A model generated the notes under the pieces. It was not told the origin of the DNA and did not search any database. It saw only the letters and a list, made by a program, of their open reading frames with translations. This document shows, piece after piece, positions 8,744-17,178 of a stretch of 64,000 nt of DNA (the first letter of the stretch is position 1; each line of letters opens with the position of its first letter). This DNA comes from Opitutaceae bacterium. GTDB taxonomy: Bacteria; Verrucomicrobiota; Verrucomicrobiia; Opitutales; Opitutaceae. The translations under genes and the position numbers were made by a program. The DNA lies in assembly GCA_028688225.1 (NCBI GenBank), contig JAQTYQ010000015.1, positions 26,219-90,218 on the forward strand, read 5' to 3'.

Positions 8744-9025
8744 ATGTCCGACGGCGTCGGAGCGACTTTCGGCCCTGAGCCGTGCGCCGTGCTGTCCGCC
8801 AATGCCGATGAGCTTTGGCTCAAAGGTACACGCGGGGATTTTCGCCTTCCCCGGAACGCCGTGGTGAGGATCGGAAGGGGGCGGATGTATCCCTGGTTTT
8901 TCCGGGGCATTCGGATCCGGCACAACGTCGCAGGATATCCGTCGGACCTTCAATTCACGCCGATGGTCGGCAGAACCCGAGACATTCTCGCGCAACTCAA
9001 ATCGCTTGGGTTTCCCACGGGCTAA
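8744..9025 (+). CDS. Small conserved hypothetical protein
   Basis: The ATG at 8744 follows a strong GGGAGGGG ribosome-binding site and gives 93 residues; the frame is also open upstream to 8666. The sequence has a beta-rich pattern (DELWLKGTRGDFRLPRNAV, then GIRIRH, then LQFTPM) that resembles small PH-like domains, ending in a helix ILAQLKSLGF. No catalytic motif or membrane segment is visible. I recognise no named family and assign no function. Confidence 0.65.
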   Translation: MSDGVGATFGPEPCAVLSANADELWLKGTRGDFRLPRNAVVRIGRGRMYPWFFRGIRIRHNVAGYPSDLQFTPMVGRTRDILAQLKSLGFPTG

Positions 9026-9163
9026 CCCAGGCCGCCGCCGGGCGCGGCGTTGCAGTCATGCGGCCCGGGATCGTGACTGACGTTTAGACTCCCGAATCGG
9101 GCGATCAGCAGTTTTTCCGGGCAAACGTGTTGCCTTGGTTGACCCGGAGAATTCTGTGATACG

Positions 9164-10696
9164 ATGCGCACAAAGATTCGATTACGCCCTTCCTTGCTTG
9201 CGAAGTCCCTCGCGATTCTTGCCGGACTGACGGTCGTCACTCCGGCTCTCTGCGCATCCCATCCGTTTCCCCGCCCGGTTTCGGATTACGCGACGAATGC
9301 GGGAATGAGTCTCTGGCAGGTGTTGGCCCAGCGCATCGCCGAGGAACCCTTCAATCTCGTTGCCAGCCTGATCTTCTGCTGCGCGATCATGCATACCTTT
9401 CTGGCTCCGAAGTTCCGCCATTGGGCGCATGTCGTGGAGGCGGCCCACGCCGCACGCAGTCAGGAGCGTCCTGCGGCTGTCGGAGAAGAAGAGGATAACT
9501 CGTCCCCGGAGGTGAGCTTCCAGGGTCAGCTCCTTCATTTCCTCGGGGAAGTGGAGGTGGTTTTTGGGATTTGGGCGCTCGCCCTGATGCTCGTTCTGGG
9601 TGCGATGAAGGGCTGGGCCACGCCGATCGATTACATCGGCCATCGGGTGAACTTCACCGAGCCGATGTTCGTCGTGGTGATCATGGCGCTCGCGTCGACC
9701 CGGCCGGTTCTGAATTTCGCCGAGCGGTGTTTGCGGGGCGTTGCGTCGCTGGGCCGGGGAACGGCATCCGCGTGGTGGTTGACCGTGCTCATCATCGCAC
9801 CGTTGCTCGGATCTCTGATCACGGAACCGGCCGCGATGACCATCGCGGCGCTGCTGCTGGCGCGGCAGTTTTACGTGCTGCGTCCCTCGCCCAAGCTGGC
9901 CTACGCCACGCTGGGATTGCTGTTCGTCAACATCTCCGTGGGTGGCACGCTGACTCATTTCGCGGCTCCCCCCGTCCTCATGGTCGCCGGTCCCTGGCAA
10001 TGGGACCTGGCCTTCATGTTCACTCATTTTGGTTGGCGCGCGATGACGGGCATCGTGACGGCGACGCTGCTCTATTTCATGCTCTTCCGCCGGGAACTCG
10101 CCGCCCTCAACGCGAAACGTTCCTGGGGTGAAGATCCGGTGAGTCCGCCGGGAGCCGACCCGCGCCCAATCCCCTTCTGGATCACGCTCGTGCAACTTGG
10201 GTTCATGCTCTGGACGGTGTTGATGGCCCACTACCCGGCCCTGTTCATCGCCGGCTTCTTGTTCTTCCTGGCCTTCTCCCAGGCGACCGGGCACCACCAA
10301 AGCCGTCTCGACCTGCGCCCGCCCTTGTTGGTGGGGTTTTTCCTGGCGGGGCTGGTCGTGCATGGAGGACTGCAAGGGTGGTGGATCGAGCCGCTGCTCA
10401 CCCGATTGCAGGAGTGGCCGCTGTTTTTCGGAGCGACGGTCCTCACGGCATTCAATGACAATGCGGCCATCACCTACCTCGCGACGCTGGTCGATGGCTT
10501 CGGGGGCGATCTCAAATACGCGGTGGTCGCGGGCGCGGTGACCGGAGGCGGCCTCACCGTGATTGCAAATGCACCCAATCCGGCGGGGCAATCGCTGCTG
10601 CAGCGGTTTTTCCCCGAGGGCGTGTCCCCGCTGGGATTGGCGCTCGGAGCCGCCCTGCCGACCCTGATCATGGCGGCATGCTTCATGGTCTTGTAG
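9164..10696 (+). CDS. Putative Na+/H+ antiporter (Na_H_antiport_2 type)
   Basis: This 510-residue integral membrane protein has an N-terminal signal-like segment (LLAKSLAILAGLTVVTPALCA) and about ten further hydrophobic helices. Conserved polar pieces inside membrane segments include ITEPAAMT, TLTHFAAPPVLM, FNDNAAITYLA and VIANAPNPAGQ. These match the bacterial family annotated as putative Na+/H+ antiporter (PF07399), where the transported ions are inferred rather than proven. A strong terminator-like hairpin follows at 10729-10797. Confidence 0.82.
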   Translation: MRTKIRLRPSLLAKSLAILAGLTVVTPALCASHPFPRPVSDYATNAGMSLWQVLAQRIAEEPFNLVASLIFCCAIMHTFLAPKFRHWAHVVEAAHAARSQERPAAVGEEEDNSSPEVSFQGQLLHFLGEVEVVFGIWALALMLVLGAMKGWATPIDYIGHRVNFTEPMFVVVIMALASTRPVLNFAERCLRGVASLGRGTASAWWLTVLIIAPLLGSLITEPAAMTIAALLLARQFYVLRPSPKLAYATLGLLFVNISVGGTLTHFAAPPVLMVAGPWQWDLAFMFTHFGWRAMTGIVTATLLYFMLFRRELAALNAKRSWGEDPVSPPGADPRPIPFWITLVQLGFMLWTVLMAHYPALFIAGFLFFLAFSQATGHHQSRLDLRPPLLVGFFLAGLVVHGGLQGWWIEPLLTRLQEWPLFFGATVLTAFNDNAAITYLATLVDGFGGDLKYAVVAGAVTGGGLTVIANAPNPAGQSLLQRFFPEGVSPLGLALGAALPTLIMAACFMVL

Positions 10697-10728
10697 TCTG
10701 CCGCGCGCGAACGGCCTCGCGGCTCGCA

Positions 10729-10797
10729 CCCGGGCCGGTGCGCGACCTGTGCTTCGGCCCGCCTCCGAAGGCGGATGGACACCGGCCGGGCTTTTGT
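10729..10797 (+). terminator. Terminator-like hairpin after the antiporter gene
   Basis: CCCGGGCCGGTG at 10729-10740 pairs with CACCGGCCGGG at 10780-10790, enclosing a smaller hairpin, and is followed by CTTTTGTTTT. The loop is longer than usual for an intrinsic terminator. Confidence 0.6.
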
Positions 10798-10813
10798 TTT
10801 CATCATCGCCGCC

Positions 10814-11905
10814 ATGACCCGATGCGCGCTTGCGCTCGCCTGTTTCGCCGGTCCCGCGGTGGTCCTCGCCGCCGCGGGAAGCCCTGCGCCGCCGTTTCTG
10901 CATGCGCGGCTCAATGTGGCCAACGGCTGCCTGGTCGAGTCGGTCTATTTCTACGACCAGTTCCGGGAGCGCTTCGGCGAGGACGCCTGGGTGCGCGTGC
11001 TGCAGTGGGGCGCGCGCGAGGCCGACGAGGTGGTGGCCGGCCACGCCGTGGCGGTCTTCGAGCTCAAGGACCGGCTCTGGACGTGGGACATCAACTACGG
11101 ATTTTTCCCCCTCGACCTGCCGCCGGCGCAGCGCGAGGACGTGCCGAGGGTGTCGCCGCAGGTCCTGGTGAAGTATCCGCGCATCACGCCGCGCTACCCG
11201 CTCTACCGTTTTGATTTTCCGCAGCCGCCCGAGGCCGACCCGCCTGTGGCGGCGTTGCTGGATGAGGACAGCGCGCGGCGCGACGCCAGCCTCGTGGCGG
11301 AAAAACTGGCGCGGCACCGGCCGGTGAAGCTGGTGCAATTTTCCTACGTCGTGGACGGAGCTTCGAAGCAGGGCGCGCGCGAGGCCGACGAGGTGGTGGC
11401 CGGCCACGCCGTGGCGGTCTTCGAGCTCAAGGACCGGCTCTGGACGTGGGACATCAACTACGGATTTTTCCCCCTCGACCTGCCGCCGGCGCAGCGCGAG
11501 GACGTGCCGAGGGTGTCGCCGCAGGTCCTGGTGAAGTATCCGCGCATCACGCCGCGCTACCCGCTCTACCGTTTTGATTTTCCGCAGCCGCCCGAGGCCG
11601 ACCCGCCTGTGGCGGCGTTGCTGGATGAGGACAGCGCGCGGCGCGACGCCAGCCTCGTGGCGGAAAAACTGGCGCGGCACCGGCCGGTGAAGCTGGTGCA
11701 ATTTTCCTACGTCGTGGACGGAGCTTCGAAGCAGGGCGCGGCGGCCGTGTTCAAGTTTCACGGCCGCTATTGCATCTATTTTCCGGACCGGGGCACGGTG
11801 CCGTTTCACGCGCAGGGCTCGGTGAAAAACCTGCGCCTGGTCCAGGCGGCGCTGCGGCGGATATTTCCGGGCGCCGTCGTGCTGCAGACGCCGGACGGGG
11901 AGTGA
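10814..11905 (+). CDS. Secreted protein of unknown family with an exact internal duplication
   Basis: The 363-residue product from ATG 10814 begins with a signal peptide (MTRCALALACFAGPAVVLAAAG). A block of 121 residues (66-186) is repeated identically at 187-307, so the ancestral protein would be 242 residues. The order Cys39 (NGCLVES), His77 (AGHAVAVFE) and Asp92 (TWDINYG) resembles the Cys-His-Asp triad of papain/transglutaminase-fold enzymes. The duplication copies the His/Asp part but not the Cys. The function is unknown and the triad is only a suggestion. It converges with korB. Confidence 0.75.
   Translation: MTRCALALACFAGPAVVLAAAGSPAPPFLHARLNVANGCLVESVYFYDQFRERFGEDAWVRVLQWGAREADEVVAGHAVAVFELKDRLWTWDINYGFFPLDLPPAQREDVPRVSPQVLVKYPRITPRYPLYRFDFPQPPEADPPVAALLDEDSARRDASLVAEKLARHRPVKLVQFSYVVDGASKQGAREADEVVAGHAVAVFELKDRLWTWDINYGFFPLDLPPAQREDVPRVSPQVLVKYPRITPRYPLYRFDFPQPPEADPPVAALLDEDSARRDASLVAEKLARHRPVKLVQFSYVVDGASKQGAAAVFKFHGRYCIYFPDRGTVPFHAQGSVKNLRLVQAALRRIFPGAVVLQTPDGE
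11008..11733 (+). repeat. Exact 2 x 363-bp tandem duplication
   Basis: The copies 11008-11370 and 11371-11733 read identically throughout. The unit is 121 codons, so the frame is kept. The 7-base string GGGCGCG stands at the start of each copy and again at 11734-11740, which fits slippage or unequal exchange at a microhomology. The perfect identity means it is very recent or an assembly error. Confidence 0.95.
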
Positions 11906-11950
11906 CCGCTGTTGCCGCTCCGGGCGCCGTCGACAACTGCCGCGCAACCA

Positions 11951-12904
11951 CTACCGCAGGCGGGAGAAGGCCGCCTGCAGCAGCTGCAGGTCCGATTTGC
12001 CGGCGGACTTTTCCCGCGCCCGGGCGATGAGGTCGGCCTCGAGGCGGTTCTTGGTCGGCCGCTTGGATTCGTAGAAAACGCCGAAGACGCCGGGCCAGGG
12101 CCGCGAGGCGAGGCGGAAGGCCGCCACTTCGTCGGCCGGATCGTGGCGCAAGGCGTCCGCGGGCGAGCCGTCGTGCCGCTTCTCCTCGATGAGCGTGAAC
12201 GCGCCCTGCTTGCGCGGGTTGGCGGCGTCGAAGGCGCCCGGATAAAACTCGACGCACTCGGAGAGAATCTCGACCACCGAGAAGCCGTCATGCCGCGCCG
12301 CGCGCTCCATCATCTCGGTCATGTGGGCCACCTGGGTGGCGTGGCTGCGCGCGACAAATGTGGCGCCGCTGTTGAGGAGGGCGCGCATCGGATTGATGGG
12401 CTGGTCGAAGGCGCCGGTGGGATCGGTCTTTGTCTTGAAACCGACCGGCGACGTGGGCGAGGTCTGCTTCTTCGTCAGGCCGTAGACAAAGTTGTCCATG
12501 ATGACATAGGTCAGCCGGACGTTTTTGCGCGCCGTGTGCACAAGGTGGTTGCCCCCGATGGAGAAGCCGTCGCCGTCGCCGCCGAACACGAAGACATGCA
12601 GGTCGTCGCGGCTCAGGCTGACGCCGGCGGCGATGGGCAGCGCCCGGCCGTGGATGAAGTGCCCGCCGTGGGTGTTGACGAAGTAGGGGAAGCGCGACGA
12701 GCAGCCGATGCCGGCGAAGAGAACGATGTTCTCCTGCGGATACTGCAGTTTCTCCAGCGCGCGCTGGAAGGCGGCCAGCACGGCGAAATCGCCGCAGCCG
12801 GGGCACCACGTCGGGTGGTCGGCCGCCAGGGTTTTCCGGCTGAGCGGCGTGCGTGCGGCCTTGCCGGCGGGCGGGGCGGTGATGGCGGGAGCGGCGGAAC
12901 TCAT
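11951..12904 (-). CDS. korB: 2-oxoacid:ferredoxin oxidoreductase, beta subunit
   Basis: The 317-residue thiamine-diphosphate subunit has the family signature HPTWCPGCGDFAVL, the conserved FAGIGCSSRFPYF, the TPP/Mg site GDGDGFSIGGNHLVH and YGLTKKQTSPTS. This subunit decarboxylates a 2-oxoacid (2-oxoglutarate or pyruvate) in partnership with the alpha subunit and ferredoxin. It lies 124 bases downstream of korA on the same strand, an operon. The C-terminal part (EVAAFRLASRPWPGVFGVFY) is typical of aerobic KorB-type proteins. Which 2-oxoacid is used cannot be settled from sequence. Confidence 0.93.
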   Translation of the reverse strand: MSSAAPAITAPPAGKAARTPLSRKTLAADHPTWCPGCGDFAVLAAFQRALEKLQYPQENIVLFAGIGCSSRFPYFVNTHGGHFIHGRALPIAAGVSLSRDDLHVFVFGGDGDGFSIGGNHLVHTARKNVRLTYVIMDNFVYGLTKKQTSPTSPVGFKTKTDPTGAFDQPINPMRALLNSGATFVARSHATQVAHMTEMMERAARHDGFSVVEILSECVEFYPGAFDAANPRKQGAFTLIEEKRHDGSPADALRHDPADEVAAFRLASRPWPGVFGVFYESKRPTKNRLEADLIARAREKSAGKSDLQLLQAAFSRLR

Positions 12905-13028
12905 GGGAGACAGAAGGGCAGAGGAGCGGAAACAGAGGTCAGAGATTGGAGGTCAGAAATCGGCAGATGCCGGTCGAGTTTCTTGTCACTTGCAACTTGG
13001 TCCTTGATACTTCTTCGCGCAGCGAAGC

Positions 13029-14879
13029 TCAGCGGGAAAAGGGCGGCCGCGTGACCTGCCGGTGTTCTTGGCCGAGGTGGCCGGTGACGCCGTCGACGAT
13101 TTCGCGGACCTTGAAGGTGAGGCCGTCCGTCTTGTTGATGCCGTGGATGGCGGGGTTGGCGTACCGGGCCCGCAGGAGCGTCGCGAGCTGGCCGAAACCG
13201 TAGAGCCCCTCGTCGTTCATTTCGACCACGAACACGTCGCGGTAGCGGGCAAAGATGCCGTCGAGCCCGGAGGGCAGCGGATGCAGGTGCCGCAGATGGA
13301 TCTGCCCGGCCTTGCGCCCGCCCTGCCGGAGCAGGGCAACGGCCTCGCGGATCGGGCCCCAGGTCGAACCCCAGCCGACGAGCAACACGTCGCCTTCGGC
13401 GTCGCCGTGCACGTCCGGCGGCGGCAACTCCGCGCCGAGCGCCTTGATCTTCTCGCGGCGCCGGGCGGTCATCCTGGCATGCATGGCCGGATTGCCGGAC
13501 GGATGGCCGTCCTCGTCGTGTTCGAGGCCGGTCACGTTGGGAAACCTGCCCGTGGCGATGCGCGCGCCCGGCGGGGCGTGCCGTGTCAGGCGGTCGAGCG
13601 GGTAGGGTTTGAAATCGGCGGCGCGCTCGGCGAGGTCGGGCCCGGCCGCGACCATGAGGCCGGCGAGGTCGGGCTCGTCGAACGCCTCGATGCGCGTGGC
13701 GAGCGACTGGTCGGTGAGGATGAGGACGGGCGTGCTGTATTTCCGCGCGATGCGGCCGGCCTCGAGCGCGACGTGGAAGCAATCCTCCACGTTGCGCGGG
13801 GCGAGCACGACCCGGGGCGTGTCGCCGTGGCTCCCGTAGACGGCCTGCAGCAGGTCGCTCTGCTCGACGCTGGTGGGCAGGCCGGTGCTGGGGCCGCCGC
13901 GCTGCACGTTGACGACGATCAGCGGCATCTCCGCCATCACGGCCCAGCCCAGCGCCTCCATCTTGAGCGAGAGGCCGGGGCCGGAGCTGCCGGTGACGGC
14001 GAGGTGCCCGGCGTAGGCGGCGCCGAGCGCGTAGGATACGGCGGCCAGCTCATCCTCCGCCTGCACGAAGATGCCGCCGTATTTCGGCAGCTCGGTGCGC
14101 AGCATCTCCATGATCGAGGACCAGGGCGTGATCGGGTAGGCCGCGCCGTAGCGCACGCCGGCGGCGATCAGGCCGAAGGCCAGCGCCTGGTTGCCGTCCA
14201 TCGTCACCTGGGATCGGTCCGAGGCGCGCGGGGCCCCGTCAAAGCGGAAGCAGCAGTCGCGGATGTTGTCGGCCGGGTAGGCGTAGCCGGCGTCGAACGC
14301 CAGCATCGCGTTGCGCACGATGTCCTCCGCGCGGCCCCCGAAACGCTCCTGCACGAGCGCGGTGAGTTTGGCGACGTCGAGCTGGAAAATGCGCGCGAGC
14401 AGGCCGAGCACGAAGATGTTCTTGCCCTTGTCCTTGGCGGCGCCGCCCACGGCCTCGATCGTGCGGCTGGTGATGGGCACGCCGATCGCGGTAAAACGCT
14501 TGTCCTCGGGATCGGGCTGCACGTGATCGGTGTCGTAAAGCAGCACGCCGCCGGGCCGCAGGGAGTCGAGGTGCTCCTCATAGCTGTGCTGGTAGAAAAC
14601 CACCAGCACGTCGGCTTGGTCGCCGGCGGAGAGGATGTCGCCCGTGCCCATGCGCACTTGGAAGATCGACGGTCCGCCCGAGATCGTGGACGGGATCGTC
14701 ATGTACGTCATCACGTCCTGGTCGGAGCGGCCGGCAAGGCGGGCGAGAAAACCGCCGATCGTCTGGATGCCGTCCTGCGAGTTGCCCGCGAGGCGGATGA
14801 CTGCGTCCCGGATGGAGCGCGGCTGGCCGGCAGACACGCCATTTCCACCCGAAGGGTCGCTTAACTTGGGGCTGACCAT
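13029..14879 (-). CDS. korA: 2-oxoacid:ferredoxin oxidoreductase, alpha subunit (gamma-alpha fusion)
   Basis: The ATG at 14879 gives 616 residues; a TTG 21 bases upstream is in frame. The N-terminal third is the gamma domain (DAVIRLAGNSQDGIQTIGG, then PGGVLLYD). The rest is the alpha part with the pyrimidine-binding segment AYPITPWSSIME and the conserved QAEDELAAV, GSSGPGLSLK and QRGGPSTGLPT. The gamma-alpha fusion is the usual architecture of two-subunit Kor enzymes. Together with korB it forms a heterodimer or heterotetramer in the cytoplasm that generates reduced ferredoxin or works reversibly. Confidence 0.94.
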   Translation of the reverse strand: MVSPKLSDPSGGNGVSAGQPRSIRDAVIRLAGNSQDGIQTIGGFLARLAGRSDQDVMTYMTIPSTISGGPSIFQVRMGTGDILSAGDQADVLVVFYQHSYEEHLDSLRPGGVLLYDTDHVQPDPEDKRFTAIGVPITSRTIEAVGGAAKDKGKNIFVLGLLARIFQLDVAKLTALVQERFGGRAEDIVRNAMLAFDAGYAYPADNIRDCCFRFDGAPRASDRSQVTMDGNQALAFGLIAAGVRYGAAYPITPWSSIMEMLRTELPKYGGIFVQAEDELAAVSYALGAAYAGHLAVTGSSGPGLSLKMEALGWAVMAEMPLIVVNVQRGGPSTGLPTSVEQSDLLQAVYGSHGDTPRVVLAPRNVEDCFHVALEAGRIARKYSTPVLILTDQSLATRIEAFDEPDLAGLMVAAGPDLAERAADFKPYPLDRLTRHAPPGARIATGRFPNVTGLEHDEDGHPSGNPAMHARMTARRREKIKALGAELPPPDVHGDAEGDVLLVGWGSTWGPIREAVALLRQGGRKAGQIHLRHLHPLPSGLDGIFARYRDVFVVEMNDEGLYGFGQLATLLRARYANPAIHGINKTDGLTFKVREIVDGVTGHLGQEHRQVTRPPFSR

Positions 14880-15062
14880 GGACAAGGGTTTGCGGAACAA
14901 GGTGCTCCCGACATCCCGCGAGTCAACGGGACCGCCGGTTTCACCGTGGGTCAGCAGATTCCGTCGCGCGGCGCAGCCGCCTCAAAAGGAACGATTATGC
15001 TCCGAGGCGTGCCGGCGGTGCCAGGCTGATAAGGCTCCACCTTCAATGCCTGGCGACTGCGC

Positions 15063-15842
15063 CTAGCCGTGGGCTTGTTCGCGCCGACGGGCCAGTTCCT
15101 CCTCGCCGAGGGGCGCCGGGTGCTTGACTTTCAGGCTGTCGATGAAGTCCCGGGCAAAATCGCGTTTGTAGCGGGCGTTGATGAGCGCGATCACCGTCAT
15201 GGCGACGAGCGCGCCCAGGCTGGCCATGGCCATGTCCTTCTGCGCGTCCCACATGTCGCCCTGCGTGCCGAGATAGGCGTCGCCCAACGCGCCGCCGAAG
15301 GTCACGGCCGCGCCCCATTCGATGAGCTCGTAGATCATCGAGGTGCTCATGGTCACGTCGAGCGGCAGGAAGTAGCCCCAGAAGCCGCGCACATTGGCCA
15401 CGCGCAGAAAAATCTCGCGGATAGGATAGGAAAGCAGCAGGCCGTAGGAAAAGTGGACCAACCGGTCGAAATGGTTGCGGTCGAGGCCGAGCTGTTGATT
15501 GAGCGACACGGCGAAAAGCGATTGCCACCACCGGTTGTAGGGCACCTCGGAGTAGGTCCAATGCGCGCCGGTCTCATGCAGGCAGAGGAAGAGGAGGATG
15601 AGCGTGTAGCTGACGCGCGAGAGCGGCAGGCGCCGGTAGGTAGCCGCCAGTAATACGAGGAAGCCGGCCACGAGGGCGTTCTCCAGCCGCCAGTCGCCGG
15701 GGTAGTGTGCGCCGATGCCGGAACGCACGATGACGGCGGCCAGCAACCCGCCGAGCACCGCCAGGTATCGTCCGCGGGGTATTTTCGAAAGCATGGCCGC
15801 GTCAGCATTGGCGCGGCCGTCGGGCGAGGCAAGTCCGGGCAT
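15063..15842 (-). CDS. YjdF-like integral membrane protein (DUF2238)
   Basis: The ATG at 15842 gives 259 residues; the frame continues to 15881 and a shorter start exists at 15794. About six hydrophobic helices are visible, with the family hallmarks LCLHETGAHWTYSEVPY, DRLVHFSYGLLLSYPIRE, ELIEWGAA and TQGDMWDAQKDM. E. coli YjdF is a homologue of unknown function. The charged C-terminus (ARRREQAHG) is cytoplasmic-looking. A paired palindrome lies just upstream and covers one of the candidate starts. Confidence 0.85.
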   Translation of the reverse strand: MPGLASPDGRANADAAMLSKIPRGRYLAVLGGLLAAVIVRSGIGAHYPGDWRLENALVAGFLVLLAATYRRLPLSRVSYTLILLFLCLHETGAHWTYSEVPYNRWWQSLFAVSLNQQLGLDRNHFDRLVHFSYGLLLSYPIREIFLRVANVRGFWGYFLPLDVTMSTSMIYELIEWGAAVTFGGALGDAYLGTQGDMWDAQKDMAMASLGALVAMTVIALINARYKRDFARDFIDSLKVKHPAPLGEEELARRREQAHG

Positions 15843-15865
15843 GAGAGGGTAGTGGGTCAGTTTAT

Positions 15866-15935
15866 GTAGGTCGGGATTCATGCCCGACGCTAATGCACGG
15901 CGACATTACTCTGTCGGGGATCAACCCCGACCTAT
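15866..15935. repeat. Family A paired palindrome (GTAG...CTAT)
   Basis: The left unit is GTAG followed by hairpin GTCGGG-ATTCATG-CCCGAC (15866-15888). The right unit, inverted, is hairpin GTCGGGGATCAACCCCGAC followed by CTAT (15913-15935). The two units are near-complementary. GGTAGTGGGTCAGTTT, an end sequence shared with the 8095-8375 element, immediately precedes it. Confidence 0.75.
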
Positions 15936-16077
15936 CGGGGCTTGTTTGGGCCGGAGACAAGGGTCGAGCAGGCTCCACCATCGTTCACCATACGGATTTC
16001 GCTGTTTCCCGGCGACTGACCGGTTGCCTGCTTCCGGTCCGGTCGTTGGGAAAAATCACCCCGCTTTCAACACACAA

Positions 16078-16113
16078 GCCAGATTGGTAATCCGATCGGA
16101 TCATCAATCTGGC
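16078..16113. promoter_or_regulatory. 36-bp palindrome downstream of the PaaX-like gene
   Basis: The 18-base halves begin GCCAGATTG and end CAATCTGGC around the centre TCCGATCGGA, with two mismatched pairs. It is a sister of the palindrome at 16959-16994 (31 of 36 positions identical). It lies 51 bases past the regulator's stop and could be an operator or part of a transcript end. Confidence 0.7.
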
Positions 16114-16164
16114 AAACACGCCTCGTCCGTCTCCTGACCCCGGCGGACGAATCGGCCGTGCTCG

Positions 16165-16923
16165 CTATCCGGGCTGCAGCAGCCCGCGGAGCCTGGCGGT
16201 GCGGCGTTGCCAGACGTCGCGGCCCCGATAGCCCTGCGGGAGGAGTGCTTCGGGAAGGAGCGGGTCGCTGCGCACGGCGCGGCACCAAGCCCGCCATTCG
16301 ACGTCGAACCAGTTGCGCCACGCCCGACGACTGCTGACCCGCGTCGGCGCGCTTTGCAGGATGTCGCCATAGACCTCGTAATCCCGGTTGATGCGACGGA
16401 AATCCCAGGCGCCGAGGACGAGCTGCGCGTCGGTTTCTCCTCCACCAGGCCGCGCCTCCAGGAACGAGAGCGTCTCCACGTCAACGTTCACGGTCCCGAT
16501 TGCATCCTTCAACGCTTCGACCGGATCGGGACTGATCCAGGCGCTGTTCTGCAAATAGCCAAACCCGAGCGCCCGGAGTTTTTGCCGCAACCGCTGGCGC
16601 AACGCACGTTGTGTCTCGGGCACATCGAACAGGACCAGCCGCCACCGGCCATCCCAGGGACGTCGCCAGCAGGCCTCCGGATCTCGGCCGCCGAGAGCGG
16701 CCCGGCGTCCGGCGGCGGTGAGACGGATGATGCGCTCGGTGCTCGCCGTGCCGTGCACGTCTTCCAGCCAGCCCACCCGGGCGAACTGCGCGAGCTTGCG
16801 CTCAAAGCGTTGGGGTCCGATCCAGCGTTCCCACGCCGCTGTCAGGCCGCGCACGGAGAGTTCGGCAAAGACGTCAGCCAGCGACAAGATCAACTGCAAC
16901 GACGGACCGAGAGGCGTCTGCAC
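16165..16923 (-). CDS. PaaX-family transcriptional regulator
   Basis: The 252-residue protein starts at a GTG (16923); no in-frame ATG is near. The N-terminal winged helix (LSLADVFAELSVRGLTAAW) is followed by the PaaX core with its Cas2-like fold: WDGRWRLVLFDVPETQR, then LRALGFGYLQNSAWISPDP. PaaX of E. coli represses phenylacetate degradation in response to phenylacetyl-CoA, but no paa genes lie here, so the ligand is unknown. A near-perfect palindrome sits 36-71 bases upstream of the start, which suggests autoregulation. The protein is transcribed toward the YjdF-like gene. Confidence 0.82.
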   Translation of the reverse strand: MQTPLGPSLQLILSLADVFAELSVRGLTAAWERWIGPQRFERKLAQFARVGWLEDVHGTASTERIIRLTAAGRRAALGGRDPEACWRRPWDGRWRLVLFDVPETQRALRQRLRQKLRALGFGYLQNSAWISPDPVEALKDAIGTVNVDVETLSFLEARPGGGETDAQLVLGAWDFRRINRDYEVYGDILQSAPTRVSSRRAWRNWFDVEWRAWCRAVRSDPLLPEALLPQGYRGRDVWQRRTARLRGLLQPG

Positions 16924-16958
16924 ACCCGGAGGCTGATTTCAGGTATCATGTTTCGCAA

Positions 16959-16994
16959 GCCAGATTGACAGTCCGATCGGACTATCAATCTGGC
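16959..16994. promoter_or_regulatory. 36-bp near-perfect palindrome, candidate operator of the PaaX-like gene
   Basis: Two 18-base halves (GCCAGATTGA... and ...ATCAATCTGGC) are centred on TCCGATCGGA with one mismatch. It lies 36 bases upstream of the GTG start at 16923, where a repressor site for autoregulation is expected. Compared with 16078-16113, one symmetric pair changed together (A/T to G/C), which argues that symmetry is maintained. Confidence 0.75.
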
Positions 16995-17178
16995 GCAAGC
17001 GATCGGTCATGAGCGGAGTGTCTTGGGCCGGCGCAATGAACGGCGGCCGGCCGCCGCCCGATTTAGCATCCGCGATCGAGCTTCGGGCTCGCTCGCGGCT
17101 CATCCTCCCGCAAAGAGAATGAGCCCATCTCCCGTGGCCGGCCCGGAAACTGGGCGACCAGTGCGTCCGCCAAACTCC

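Noticed and set aside
9182..11947. Very long open frame on the minus strand opposite the antiporter and the duplicated gene
   Set aside because: It lies antisense to well-supported genes, has Arg/His/Gly-rich composition typical of a GC-rich shadow frame, and shows no domain.
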